A DNA stretch of 25,887 bases from Brachionus plicatilis (taxonomy: Eukaryota; Rotifera; Eurotatoria; Ploima; Brachionidae), in contig QEOQ01000206.1 in NCBI GenBank assembly GCA_010279815.1, positions 186,591 to 212,477 on the forward strand, read 5' to 3'. The translations under genes were made by a program, and so were the position numbers. The notes beneath the pieces were generated by a model, which ran no database searches, was not told the DNA's origin, and was given only the letters and a program-made list of their open reading frames with translations. The first letter of the stretch is position 1. Every line of letters starts with the position of its first letter. Below, piece after piece: positions 1 to 9,015 of the stretch.

Positions 1-927
1 CAAGGAGAAAGGTTAAATTGAAAGAACAAACAAACCAAGTGGACAAATTATCCTTCGTTCAATTCATTTAAAATCGAATTTTTAAATTCTATTAAATTTA
101 AATTTTTTTTATTTAGCGAATGAAAAGTTACAATTCAGTGGTGTAAGTGAATGACTCAATTATTTAAATCTAAATGATTTATGGGGAATTGAACTGTCAA
201 CGCTTTACATAAATGACCTGAACAAAATTTACAATCAATTTTTAACAGCAGTGCAATTATCGAAATTTTGCAGCATTCTGGCCAGAGCAGTCACTTGCAG
301 CCCAATAGGTTCAAGTTGTGTAATGAAAAAGCATTCAATTTTCTTCAAAAATCAGAACAGATCAATTCTTATCTGGAATCAATGGCTCTGGAAACGACCC
401 TCGGTACACATCAGAAGAAGAGATGAAAAAAAAAAGATGGTCGACAATCAACATTTTGAGGCTCAGAGTGAATTCAGCAACTTGGTCAATTTGTACGAAA
501 AAAAAAAAAAAAAAATTTGGGAGTGCTATGTAAAAATTTTAAAAGTAAATTTTGGCACATTTGGAGAGCAAATGGTCAGAACAAGAGGAGGAGTATTTCG
601 GGTAAAGAGAATTAGGTTTAAGGCAGAATTCGTTGTTTAATGGTAACAAAGTTTTTAGGGCGCTGGATCCGGCAGACCTAGTTGATGCGTCAACTATGGT
701 AAACGAATGCAGTATGCCTTCGGTAGCGGACTACGAACAGCTACCTTCCCCCAAAAGGTCGGATCAGGCGTACCACAAGAGACCGAAGACGGTGAGTAAC
801 ACCCAGTCCGCGAGCCTGGCATGCCACCGTAGGAGACATAGCTGCAATTCGTAGAAAAAAAAAAAAAATTGCAAATTGGCAATTGGTGAAGCAATGAGGA
901 CATTGCTGTTTTAAACAAGAGGGAGTG
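1..927 (+). other. Internal 3' region of an LTR element; no recognised protein
   Basis: This stretch lies immediately upstream of the candidate LTR at 928. It has two modest open frames on the plus strand. One ends at 640 (129 codons from 251, first ATG at 323) and is rich in K, R and F. The other runs from about 606 to 854 and includes the residues SPKRSDQAYHKRPKTV. Bases 660-850 are richer in G+C than their surroundings. Homopolymer A runs occur at 500-514 and 855-868. I recognise no family in either frame. Their position, just before a purine-rich tract and an LTR-like sequence, suggests the C-terminal tail of a pol or a 3' ORF of an element that extends left of the window, but this is inference. 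Chance ORFs are a fair alternative. Confidence 0.3.
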
Positions 928-1267
928 TGTTAGCGGCTTATCACAGTAGTGAGAAGCTAGAATGCTACACAGTCTCTCTGGAGAAAATAATAATTAAAAG
1001 TCCTTAGTTTAAGTGTTAGTAACTTAATTGTTGCTAGTAGTTGTTACTTCATTAATAAAATAAAATAGAATAAAATACAAATTGTTGCTAAGCCTAATTT
1101 ATAACTGATAAGAAATACTCTTCGAATAAATGGAACGAGACTTTTGGATAAATGTGGATGTGTATTCTTAAACTTAAATTTGGCATAAGAGACATTAATA
1201 AATTATTAAAACAGCATTTTTCACTCTTTTATTTGATCAGCAACAAGTCGTTGACCGCACGTCAACA
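928..1267 (+). repeat. Candidate 3' LTR (340 bp) of an element running in from the left
   Basis: The segment begins TGTTAGC and ends GTCAACA, giving the usual TG...CA ends within a short imperfect inverted repeat. It is preceded by a purine-rich tract (AGAGGGAGTG, 919-928 region) that would serve as the polypurine tract. It contains several AATAAA-like polyadenylation signals around 1054-1075 and near 1125. No second copy lies in the window, so the partner LTR cannot be checked and it could be a solo LTR. The boundaries are inferred from these landmarks only. Confidence 0.5.
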
Positions 1268-1496
1268 GTTTGTTAAATTAAAAAATTTTACAAAAAACAA
1301 GAATCGTTAAATTTTTTTTAACAAAATTTTAACAAATTAGAAAGAATCCTAGAAATTAAAATCATCTATAAAGATTAAAATGTTAGTAAAGAGATAGAGT
1401 TTAGTCTCTTTTGGAGCAAAATATTTTTGTATAGTTAAAATAAAAAAAAAACTAAATTAACTTATTTTGGTTTTATTACTGACAAAAATTTTTATT

Positions 1497-2658
1497 CTAA
1501 AGTTTTAAATTTTTTGAATCTTTTTCAAATTTTCTAAAATCATCTAACTGCTTTGAATAATGAGAAAAATTGTATCCAATCTTTATGTTAGTAAACAGCA
1601 TTCTTTTTTCAACGGCAACTCTACAATACTTAAGAGTGCTCAAACCTTCCAGAGCACGTCCCCTTTTTTTCATTAATCTAAATAAATACGTTCTTAATTT
1701 CGTTCTATTTTTATTTTTAAAAGCAATTTCATGCTTGTCAGTATAAAATATTCCAATATCAGGCTGCAATTTAACTACCATTCCATATTTGAGCCTAACT
1801 CGCTCTCTCAGATTATCATCCTCAGATCCCCATTCAAAGAACAAATTTGAAAAGCCATTAATAGCAGTGAATTGTTCATAACTAAAAGCATTTATGCCAC
1901 CAAAATATTTATCCCTCAGATAGCCCGAAAAAGAATAGTTATTTTTTCTTCGAGTTACGGCAAGGTGAAGTGGATTTTTTTCATCACATGTGTAATAAAA
2001 GAGATCATTTTCTGGTATCATGTCCACATCATGAAATATGAAACAGTCCCAGTAGAAATCACTGCCACCCTGAGGATTCAGCTTGCGATCATTGACACTT
2101 ATTTTGATTACTTCCATAAAACCCGCATTAATAATTAAGCCTCGATTGAACTTGATGTCTTTGTCTGGCTCAATTAAATAAATGCCGTAGTTTATTTTTT
2201 GTTTGATCAAAAGAGGATGCATGTTGAGCAAAAATCTTCGTAGATTTTTTTCTCTGTCCCGGTATGGAATGATGAAGGCAATTTTTTTGAATTTGTTTCC
2301 ATTTGTATCGCAGTGATTATTTATATTGGTAAAAGATCTACCTTCGTGCAAAATTATTGACTGGTTTTTGAATTTATTTTCTATTTCCTTATAAGATAAA
2401 TCCAACAGGTTTATTTTATTTTTATGAGCTTAAAAATTTTTTAAAATTTATTATTAGAAAAAAAAAAAAAAAACTATTTTTTATTTCTATAAAGTATTGG
2501 CATCTGGGAAGAAAGGTTGCTACTTCAGGCTCGTTTTTTATTTTAAGTTTAGTGAACAAAAAATTTAGGACTAAAAATATTAGACATAAAACAATAAGCT
2601 TTTGGAATAGAAAAAAATATTCTTTATTTTTTTTATGCTGGAGCTCATTATGTTGCAT
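1497..2658 (-). CDS. Beta-1,4-galactosyltransferase (GT7 family), two exons
   Basis: I read this as complement(join(1497..2428,2475..2658)), 371 residues, near the usual length for the family. Exon 1 gives a short basic cytoplasmic tail and a membrane anchor at about residues 21-35 (LIVLCLIFLVLNFLF), as expected of a type II Golgi enzyme. Exon 2 gives the catalytic domain: IIPYRDR at about 114-120, FNRG at 155, the metal-binding DVD at 195-197, FGG at 237, WGSEDD at 261-266 and a later His near 294 that fits the metal-binding position. The family transfers galactose from UDP-galactose to terminal N-acetylglucosamine (some members use GalNAc) in the Golgi lumen. The start is the ATG at 2658, because exon 2 alone has no ATG before the catalytic domain. 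The stop is TAG, and AATAAA follows at once (1496-1491) and again at 1477-1472. The exact acceptor is not knowable from sequence. Partial copies lie at 8769-8990, 10361-10670 and 11224-11480. Confidence 0.88.
2429..2474 (-). other. 46-nt GT-AG intron in the galactosyltransferase gene
   Basis: On the minus strand the donor GT is at 2474-2473, within AATAGTTTTT, and the acceptor AAG ends at 2429. The interior carries a run of T and then CTAATAAT, a good branch-point match. Removing it joins the two frames in phase 1 and makes the combined coding length divisible by three (184 + 932 nt). Without splicing, exon 1 runs into a TAA at 2422. The donor GTTTTT is weak, so an RNA read would be needed to confirm it. 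Confidence 0.75.
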
Positions 2659-2838
2659 TGTTTGATTTTTGATTTTGAGGTTCGATAAAAATTTTTGTGA
2701 TTAAGTTTTTATATGAATTATTCTAAAGATTCTTAAATATTTAAGTTTACGAGCAATCATTAATTTTTTAATCATGCATAAAAAAACTTGATCACAAAAA
2801 TTTTTATCGAATCTCAAAATCAAAAATCAAACGATGCA
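2654..2838. repeat. 57-bp inverted repeat (hairpin) over the galactosyltransferase start
   Basis: Arms at 2654-2710 and 2782-2838 are reverse complements with about three mismatches in 57, separated by 71 bases. The left arm contains the galactosyltransferase ATG (2658-2656). The right arm contains a mirrored ATGCAAGATAATG on the plus strand. The same structure recurs at 10666-10722 and 10794-10850 in the second duplicate. It resembles a head-to-head duplication of the gene's 5' end, or terminal inverted repeats of a small element. Confidence 0.85.
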
Positions 2839-2877
2839 AGATAATGTAATGCGTGGCAATTATATGGCTCTAGGAGG

Positions 2878-3204
2878 TGAAATGTTTTCCAAATGAACAA
2901 TTAAAGAAATACAGTTAATAATTTTTAATAGTTTTATTTATCTAAAATAGAAAGTGGCCACTCAGGTAGCCAAAATATAAAATATATATAAGTTAAAATA
3001 TACTTAAGTTAAACAGAAAATATAAATGAACAAGAATGGTTTTTCAATATATATATTTAAATAAATCAAGTGCCGTGCGCAAACTGTTTGTTAAAATTCA
3101 GAAAGCTTTTTGATTAGGATGGGTGTTGTTGAAAATCCAAACAGTTTATTTTTAAAATGTTTGGTTTAATAATTTCAAGCTTACTAAAATCACAAAACAC
3201 TTCA
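2878..3204 (-). repeat. Gypsy-1 3' LTR
   Basis: It is 327 bp and, on the minus strand, starts TGAAGTGTTTTG and ends in CATTTCA. The two ends form a near-perfect inverted repeat of about 11 bases. It carries many AATAAA/TATA-like AT-rich stretches. It is identical to the other LTR except for one base in the CACTC(A/T)GGTAG segment. Confidence 0.95.
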
Positions 3205-3214
3205 TCTTCTCCCT
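3205..3214 (-). other. Gypsy-1 polypurine tract
   Basis: The minus strand reads AGGGAGAAGA directly before the 3' LTR, the expected position and composition for the plus-strand DNA primer. Bases 3215-3469 between it and the end of the reading frame are AT-rich 3' untranslated sequence with no gene. Confidence 0.85.
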
Positions 3215-3469
3215 AGTTTAATTTAAAAATCTGCCCTTAGCAACCACATTAAATTCCTACTTCCTAATTCGATCTTCTATTACTTGTCCGAGCTAAAAGA
3301 ATCACTTGACATATATAACTTAAACTATTTTGTATCCTTCTGTCTTTCAAAATTAAATTCACAGGAAAAAATAAAAACATTGATTAAATATTAGAATATC
3401 TGGAAACCTATTGACATGATTAACTAAATAGACAATACCAAAAAAACAAATAAATAGATAAAAATAAAA

Positions 3470-3817
3470 TTATTTTGTCAGTTTTTTTTTTCGAGTGTTC
3501 GATTGTACAACTTCTCCATAAAACTCTGGCTTCTTCAACTCAGCTCTGCTTCTTAACCTCCTCCCTTCTGTCTCACCACTCACATCAGTTTCTTCTTCAT
3601 CCGAACCGCCAAGCAATGTACTGCAATCTCTCTTAGTTTTTTCATGTTCAACTGTGTTGTCCGAGCTGTCGTCTGTTATTAATGACTCATTTATGACATG
3701 ACTTGAATTAAACAATCTACCAACTTGTTCTTCACACTGACTTGTAGTAGCTTTTTGCTCCTTGTTTGCCTCAATCTCAGCGCTAAATTCAAGTTCAGAA
3801 GAGTTCTCTATTGATAC
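3470..3817 (-). pseudogene. Gypsy-1 C-terminal pol tail after the second stop
   Basis: About 115 codons continue in the same frame as integrase after the TAA at 3818-3820, with no frameshift. The segment is acidic in its middle (GGSDEEETDVSGE) and then basic (GRRLRSRAELKKPEF, ending RKKKLTK). Such low-complexity tails with a basic RSRA-type patch are common at the C-terminus of Ty3/gypsy integrases. There is no ATG that would obviously start it independently. It is either part of a read-through product or dead sequence. Confidence 0.65.
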
Positions 3818-4963
3818 TTAGGCATGTGTTTCTTGAACAGCAGTTGAACTCTGAACATTTGGATCTTGAACAGCTGATGCATCCCTCATTGAACTTAGGA
3901 AGTGTGTTGTACGAGCTTTTGAACTCTGTGTTTTTGCGAGCTTTTGTTGTTTCGGCTGTTCAACTTGTTTATGTGCCATAGCATCACCACCATTTCTTTG
4001 ATATTTCTGGCAAAACGACGAGTTTCTCAGCTGAACTTTGCCATCTCTTTCAAGCTTAACCATAGAACCATTTATTTCAACAATTCGCCACGGTATATCT
4101 CCCATAATTGTGTCTGATTTGTGGGCTCGATTTCGCTTAACTAAGACTTCATCACCAGTCTGGAACAAACTCTCTCTGGTGCGTAGGTTTGTATCACCAT
4201 CTCTTTTCATTTTCTGCTTGGCAATTTGATCACTGTTCTGAGCAATTTCATGCTTCAATTCATGTTGCTTATCTGAATTGAATTTAGTAAAGTTTGGTAA
4301 CTTTGCAGTGCTGCTACTGCTTTGGAAAAGCAAACTATATGATGAAACATTGGTTGACGAATGTGGTGTAGCTCGATAGTTACGCAGAAACTCGACGAGC
4401 TCGTTTTCCCATTTAGATTGTTGAGTCGAGCCAGCAATGCGCATGACTTTGCCAAGGTTTTTCATAAAACCTTCACACATACCATTCGCCCTTGGCCACA
4501 ATGGTGTTATTCTATGATGCTTGAAACCCAATGTCTTGCTGTACTGGTTGAATTCTGAACCATTAAATGGTGGACCATTATCAGATTTTATCGTCTCTGG
4601 GATAGCGAAAGTCGCGAAAATGTCGTCCAGAATTGGCTTAATTATTACAAAAGCTGTACTTGAGACTGTCTTGACTATTGGAAACCTTGAGTATTCACAA
4701 ATCATGACCAACAACAGTTTACCACAACGTAACGGGCCATAGAAGTCAATTGCTACCAATTTCCACGGACCATCTGGCATTACTGATGCTTTGATTGGCT
4801 CAAACTTAGTCTTGTCAGTGTTGACTTGGCACTTGTGACATCTAGTGATGAATTGTTCTACCTTTTGGTCAATACCAGAAAACCAGACGTAGTTACGTAT
4901 CAGACGCTTTGTCTTCACCATGCCCATATGACCTCCATGTGCCAAACGAACTACTTCATCTCT
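3818..4963 (-). pseudogene. Gypsy-1 integrase segment, between two in-frame stops
   Basis: This is the integrase part of pol, in the same frame as the upstream gag-pol frame but separated from it by a TAA at 4964-4966. It shows the HHCC zinc-binding region (AHGGH and later CHKC), then a DD35E catalytic core. The first Asp is in VAIDFYGP, the second in SDNGPPF, and the Glu lies exactly 35 residues after the second Asp, in NGMCEGF. A GPY/F-like module (GDIPWRIVEINGSM) follows. Family function is insertion of the cDNA into the chromosome. Only six codons separate the stop from the usual N-terminal zinc region, so the break falls at the RNase H-integrase junction. It ends at a second TAA at 3818-3820. 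Confidence 0.9.
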
Positions 4964-7900
4964 TTAAAGCTCTGGTACCACCAATTTTGTACCACGCATG
5001 ACCAAATTGTCACCCGTGACGGATAACTCATCAAGCACCGCATTGAAGCATTTGTCAATTTTTCCAGCTTGACCTTTCAGCTTATTGATCACTTTCTGAA
5101 GCATCTGATCTTCATTTGTTGCTTTTACCATGTCTTGTCTTGTAATAGCATTTGGTATCGCCCTTGAACAAACATAATTAATGTATAACTCGGTATCAAC
5201 CTCTTGGGCTCTTGTAGCTGGTTCAACTGGATGTCTGGACATGTAATCTGCTATGTTGTTTATACCAGGTCTGTGCTTGACTGTGAAACGATATGGTAAC
5301 ATTCGCAGACACCAACGTTCAATTCTTGCTTTGGGCGTCGAATTTGGATTATTAAAAATCAACTGTACAGCTTTGTTGTCCGTTACAATTTCAAATTCAG
5401 ATGCAAAAACATAAAGATGTAACTTTTCACACGCCCATACCACTGCCAGAGCTTCACGTTCCACTTGACAATACCTCTGTTCAACATCTGATAGACTCCG
5501 ACTCGCGTACATAACCACCCGTTCATCAACTTCATTATCAACCGGAAATTGAGACATAACCACAGCGACACCAACTGGACTTGCATCCACTGTAAGTCTG
5601 GTTTTCTTATTAATGTCAAAATATGCCAAACATTTGTCATCCACTGCATGCTTAAGCTTGTCTAAAGCTTTATCTTGCTCAGCATTCCAATACCAGCGGA
5701 CGTTCTTACGTGTTAAATCTCTTAACGGCTTGACCATAGTGGAGAAATCTTGAATGAAACGACTGCAATAATTTGCCAGACCTAACAAGCTTCTCACTTC
5801 ATTTACCGTCTTTGGTTGACCAGCTTGTTTTAAAGCATTGGATTTCGACTTTTCGACTTTGATACCATCTTTGGAAAAGTTGAAACCAAAGAATGTCAAT
5901 TCTCTCTTGTTAAACTCACACTTCTTCTCATTTACGGTAAGACCCGATTGTTCCAATCTTTCCATCACTTTGCGCAAGTTTTCATCATGCTCTTGCTGAT
6001 CCTTTCCAAACACGATGATATCATCGCTGAAATTCATTACACCATCCAGACCAGACAATACTAACTCTATTGTCTTCTGAAAGATTTCTGCTGCTGCATT
6101 TAAACCAAAGCTTAGACATTTGAATTGAAATACACCCATATGAGTAGCAAATGCTGTGATATATCTTGATTCCTCACTCAGAAGGATCTGATTGTAACCA
6201 GATCTGAGATCAAACTTGGATATGACAGTTGCACCATTCAAATTGACGATCAAATCTTCAACGGTTCGCGGTGTTGTGACAGTCCTCATGATTGCTTTGT
6301 TTGCCGCTCGACTATCTACGCAGATACGAATCTCACCGGATGATTTTGGTACTATTACGATGGGCGATATCCATGGAGTTGGACCAGAAACCGGCTCAAT
6401 GACGTCATCTTCAAACATGGCCATAATCACTTTCTCAACTGCCTCCCGCTGATGAAAAGGCACCTGGCGGACTTTTTGTTGACTAGGCTTTACAGACTCA
6501 TCAATGTTTAGTTTACACACAAAATCCTTCAAGCGACCAGTTTTACCAGAAAATAGCGACGGGTATCGTTTTGAATATTCAGCATATTTTTGGTCAATCA
6601 TTGGAAGAGATAATGTGCTCGCATTTACATTCGCTACACGCGCTCTTGGTCCAGTGTGTTCTATTTGAGCACATCTTATTTCATTTACAATGCCCAACTG
6701 AACTGAACTTCCATAGCTTAGCAGATTGCCATGATCACCATTTACCACAATGAAGGTGATTGATCTATTTTGGCCATCATATCTGACCCTCGTTTTGAAC
6801 TCGCCGAGCGTGGCTAATTCGTTTTGACCACCATATCCATATAGGCGAAACTTTGTTTTTCTCAAAACAGGTCTCGAACGGAGATTGTTGAATGTTGTCT
6901 CATCCATAACATTCACCTGTGCCCCAGTATCAATACCAATTCTTACCGAAGACTGGCACAAAAAAATTGTTACCATGGGCAAAACCCAACGGCAAAGGTT
7001 TGACACCACCTGAGCAATTCTAACCGACCATGCTCTTATCGGACCTTCGTAGCCGTTTTCGCCATCACTTGAGTCAATATTGACTTGTTGGACATATTTG
7101 TTGTAGTTTTGTCCAAAATCTCCACCCCGATTTTGACCATTGCCAACAAAATTACCTAAATTTTGACCATTCCGCCAATTACCATTATTATTTGGTCTAA
7201 AGCCACTTTTATTTGGTCTATAACCACTGTTATTTGACCTGCTGTGGTGGTTTGAGCCATTTTGACCAACCGTATTCGACCCGCTTGGACCGCCTGACCC
7301 TGGTCCATCATAGCGACGTCGTTCAGGCTTATTGTGGTTGCTTTTGTTCTTTCGAGCCGACTTGCAAACTCTTGCATAATGGTCAAGCTCCCCACAATTG
7401 AGACAGACTTGGCCTTTTGCTGGACATGCTGATTTGTGCGGAGAAGTAACGCCGCACATACTACATGCATCAACGACATCGACCTTATTTATTTCGACTC
7501 GTTCAGTGATCTTGAGTTCATTCAACTGACGAACAGTATTTTTGACTGACTCTTCCTCGTTTCCCATCTCAACGAGTTTATCTAGAGTCAATTCTTTGAC
7601 TTGCAACGCTCGCCTCTTGAGATCATCAGATTTGCAGCTGTATATAATCGCACTGATTATATTTTCATTTGAGTCTGAGAACTTGCACAGCTTTGCTTTC
7701 TCTTTTAACCGATTCACGAACGATTCGAACTTCTCTCCGTCGTTCTGAACAATTGCATTAAACTCTAACTTGTGTACATGTACATTCTCTTTTGGCTTGA
7801 AGTGATTTGTTAAACCAGTAATCACCTCTTCTAAAGTTTCACTGTTGTCGGGCTTCATGCACTTGACGCAGTAGATTTGATCAACATCTGGACCAGCACA

Positions 7901-8050
7901 CAACAACAGCCAGTTGATCATTTCTTTGTTCTCAAAGACTTCTTTCTTTGTAGCAAGAACACGTTTAAACTTCGAAATCCACTTCTCCCATCTCTTGTCG
8001 ATCTCATACTTGTTCTCGACATCGAATTCATCGATAAATGCTTCGGCCAT
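4964..8050 (-). CDS. Gypsy-1 Gag-protease-RT-RNase H polyprotein (1028 aa), ends at a premature stop
   Basis: The start is the first ATG after the primer site. Residues 1-190 are the Gag capsid region. Two zinc knuckles follow: C196-C199-H205-C209 (CX2CX5HX3C) and C216-C219-H224-C229 (CX2CX4HX4C). Residues 240-325 are a low-complexity N/G/Q/R-rich linker. The aspartic protease has DTG at about 374. The reverse transcriptase has its first Asp near 614 (SKFDLRSGYN) and the catalytic FSDD at 674-677, with Ser at the variable position. RNase H has Asp near 822, Glu near 865 and Asp near 891. Gag and Pol share one frame, with no frameshift site, which is seen in Mag-type elements. The product copies the element RNA in virus-like particles. 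It stops at TAA 4964-4966, at the junction with integrase. Confidence 0.95.
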   Translation of the reverse strand: MAEAFIDEFDVENKYEIDKRWEKWISKFKRVLATKKEVFENKEMINWLLLCAGPDVDQIYCVKCMKPDNSETLEEVITGLTNHFKPKENVHVHKLEFNAIVQNDGEKFESFVNRLKEKAKLCKFSDSNENIISAIIYSCKSDDLKRRALQVKELTLDKLVEMGNEEESVKNTVRQLNELKITERVEINKVDVVDACSMCGVTSPHKSACPAKGQVCLNCGELDHYARVCKSARKNKSNHNKPERRRYDGPGSGGPSGSNTVGQNGSNHHSRSNNSGYRPNKSGFRPNNNGNWRNGQNLGNFVGNGQNRGGDFGQNYNKYVQQVNIDSSDGENGYEGPIRAWSVRIAQVVSNLCRWVLPMVTIFLCQSSVRIGIDTGAQVNVMDETTFNNLRSRPVLRKTKFRLYGYGGQNELATLGEFKTRVRYDGQNRSITFIVVNGDHGNLLSYGSSVQLGIVNEIRCAQIEHTGPRARVANVNASTLSLPMIDQKYAEYSKRYPSLFSGKTGRLKDFVCKLNIDESVKPSQQKVRQVPFHQREAVEKVIMAMFEDDVIEPVSGPTPWISPIVIVPKSSGEIRICVDSRAANKAIMRTVTTPRTVEDLIVNLNGATVISKFDLRSGYNQILLSEESRYITAFATHMGVFQFKCLSFGLNAAAEIFQKTIELVLSGLDGVMNFSDDIIVFGKDQQEHDENLRKVMERLEQSGLTVNEKKCEFNKRELTFFGFNFSKDGIKVEKSKSNALKQAGQPKTVNEVRSLLGLANYCSRFIQDFSTMVKPLRDLTRKNVRWYWNAEQDKALDKLKHAVDDKCLAYFDINKKTRLTVDASPVGVAVVMSQFPVDNEVDERVVMYASRSLSDVEQRYCQVEREALAVVWACEKLHLYVFASEFEIVTDNKAVQLIFNNPNSTPKARIERWCLRMLPYRFTVKHRPGINNIADYMSRHPVEPATRAQEVDTELYINYVCSRAIPNAITRQDMVKATNEDQMLQKVINKLKGQAGKIDKCFNAVLDELSVTGDNLVMRGTKLVVPEL

Positions 8051-8069
8051 TCCACGCTTTTTGTTTTTG

Positions 8070-8081
8070 TCCTCGTCGCCA
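8070..8081 (-). other. Gypsy-1 primer binding site, matches tRNA-Ser(GCT)
   Basis: One base inside the 5' LTR the minus strand reads TGGCGACGAGGA. This complements the 3' end of metazoan serine tRNA (GCT), which I recall as ending ATCCTCGTCG plus CCA. The match is 12 bases. Its place fixes the element's orientation as minus. Confidence 0.8.
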
Positions 8082-8082
8082 A

Positions 8083-8409
8083 TGAAATGTTTTCCAAATG
8101 AACAATTAAAGAAATACAGTTAATAATTTTTAATAGTTTTATTTATCTAAAATAGAAAGTGGCCACTCTGGTAGCCAAAATATAAAATATATATAAGTTA
8201 AAATATACTTAAGTTAAACAGAAAATATAAATGAACAAGAATGGTTTTTCAATATATATATTTAAATAAATCAAGTGCCGTGCGCAAACTGTTTGTTAAA
8301 ATTCAGAAAGCTTTTTGATTAGGATGGGTGTTGTTGAAAATCCAAACAGTTTATTTTTAAAATGTTTGGTTTAATAATTTCAAGCTTACTAAAATCACAA
8401 AACACTTCA
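8083..8409 (-). repeat. Gypsy-1 5' LTR
   Basis: It is 327 bp, one base different from the copy at 2878-3204, with the same TG...CA ends. It should hold the element's promoter and RNA start, but no single TATA box stands out in such AT-rich sequence. The target duplication GGAGG follows at 8410-8414. Confidence 0.95.
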
Positions 8410-8430
8410 GGAGGGCGAAGAGTGAAAGAG

Positions 8431-8600
8431 GGCGCTGCAGTACTTTGCAGCACTGACTTTTTGGACACTTTGCAGCGTCCGAAAAACTAAACGATATCTG
8501 ATTCTGATCGTCTAGTCCCAACTTCCTCTCCGGAATAGTTGGAATTTATTCTAAGTAGGTCGTTAAGCTACTTAGATCGATAACTTTGCAGCTATCGTTA
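8431..8600. other. String of small hairpins (candidate structured RNA or DNA), copy 1
   Basis: Inverted repeats follow one another: GCTGCA/TGCAGC (8434-8451), TTTTTGGAC/GTCCGAAAAA (8458-8486, one bulge), CCAACT/AGTTGG (8518-8542), CTAAGTAG/CTACTTAG (8551-8575, perfect 8-bp stem) and CGATA/TATCG (8578-8597). The loops of the second and last are the same ten bases, ACTTTGCAGC. The block is G+C richer than its flanks and has no convincing ORF. A copy lies at 10906-11075. I know of no family it matches; it could be a structured transcript, a protein-binding array, or part of an unrecognised element. Confidence 0.5.
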
Positions 8601-8768
8601 CTTAAAATAAGATTTGAAGAAAAAGTTAATTTTATTTTGAGATTTCTTTATTTAAATTAAATTCTATAATAAAGTTTTAATATTTATAATAAAAATTATG
8701 TAATTTTTTCAAAGTTATTTCCATTAACTTCTTTTAATATATACAAAGATGGTTTTTGCCATCTTTAC

Positions 8769-8990
8769 AATAATGAGCTCCAGCATAAAAATTTGCTCAA
8801 CATACATCCTCTTTTGACAATTCAAAAAATAAACTACGGCATTTATTTAATTGAGCTAGACAAAGACATCAAGTTCAATCGAGGCTTAATTCTTAATGCG
8901 GGTTTTATGGAAGTAATCAAAACAAGTGTCAATGCCACAAGCTGAATCCTCAGGGTGACTGTGATTCTTAATGGGCTGTTTATATTTTTA
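8769..8990 (+). pseudogene. Chimeric galactosyltransferase fragment, copy 1 (broken)
   Basis: From ATAATGAGCTCCAGCATAAAA the sequence matches the first bases of galactosyltransferase exon 1. It then jumps directly to an internal exon 2 segment that encodes the residues around NYGIYL, FNRG and NAGFMEV, and ends after CCTCAGGGTGACTGTGATT. About 430 bp of the parent gene, including the intron, are missing. It is on the opposite strand to the full gene, so the two lie head to head. The frame from the ATG at 8749 shifts after the junction and stops at a TGA near 8816. It has no catalytic DVD motif and is surely not an enzyme. Confidence 0.85.
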
Positions 8991-9015
8991 CATTTTTGAG
9001 AGAAAAAAAAATCTC

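Larger units (their letters stand above)
2878..8409 (-). mobile_element. Gypsy-1: near-complete Ty3/gypsy LTR retrotransposon (5.5 kb)
   Basis: Two 327-bp LTRs flank a gag-pol region with the order Gag, protease, reverse transcriptase, RNase H, integrase, which is the Ty3/gypsy order. The insertion is flanked by the 5-bp direct repeat GGAGG (2873-2877 and 8410-8414). The paralogous uninterrupted site CTCTAGTAGGGCGAAG is at 10881-10896, proving insertion and precise ends. The LTRs differ at a single base (A at 2964 region versus T at 8169 region), so the insertion is recent. The primer site matches a serine tRNA, as reported for Mag-type elements. The long frame is interrupted by in-frame TAA codons at 4964-4966 and 3818-3820, so this copy is probably defective unless stops are read through. 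Confidence 0.95.
8410..9015. repeat. Right part of segmental duplicate copy 1
   Basis: This matches 10885-11499 at near identity. With 2350-2877 it forms copy 1 of a unit of about 1.13 kb that is uninterrupted at 10361-11499. Copy 1 was split by Gypsy-1. Homology ends at AAATCTC, where the LINE sequence begins. The copies differ by a few substitutions and by a poly-T expansion of about 10 bases in copy 2 (near 11266-11279). Confidence 0.9.

Noticed and set aside
2422..2658. A separate 78-aa small membrane protein upstream of the galactosyltransferase
   Set aside because: The end of this ORF is intron read-through. Splicing joins it in frame to the catalytic domain, giving the expected type II architecture.
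6216..7748. Plus-strand ORFs of 60-78 codons across Gypsy-1
   Set aside because: They lie opposite the long gag-pol frame and show no domain or start context; they are shadows.
8490..8545. Hammerhead ribozyme in the hairpin-string block
   Set aside because: CTGATTCTG and CCGAAAAAC are present, but the required CTGATGA core and the correct stem order are not.
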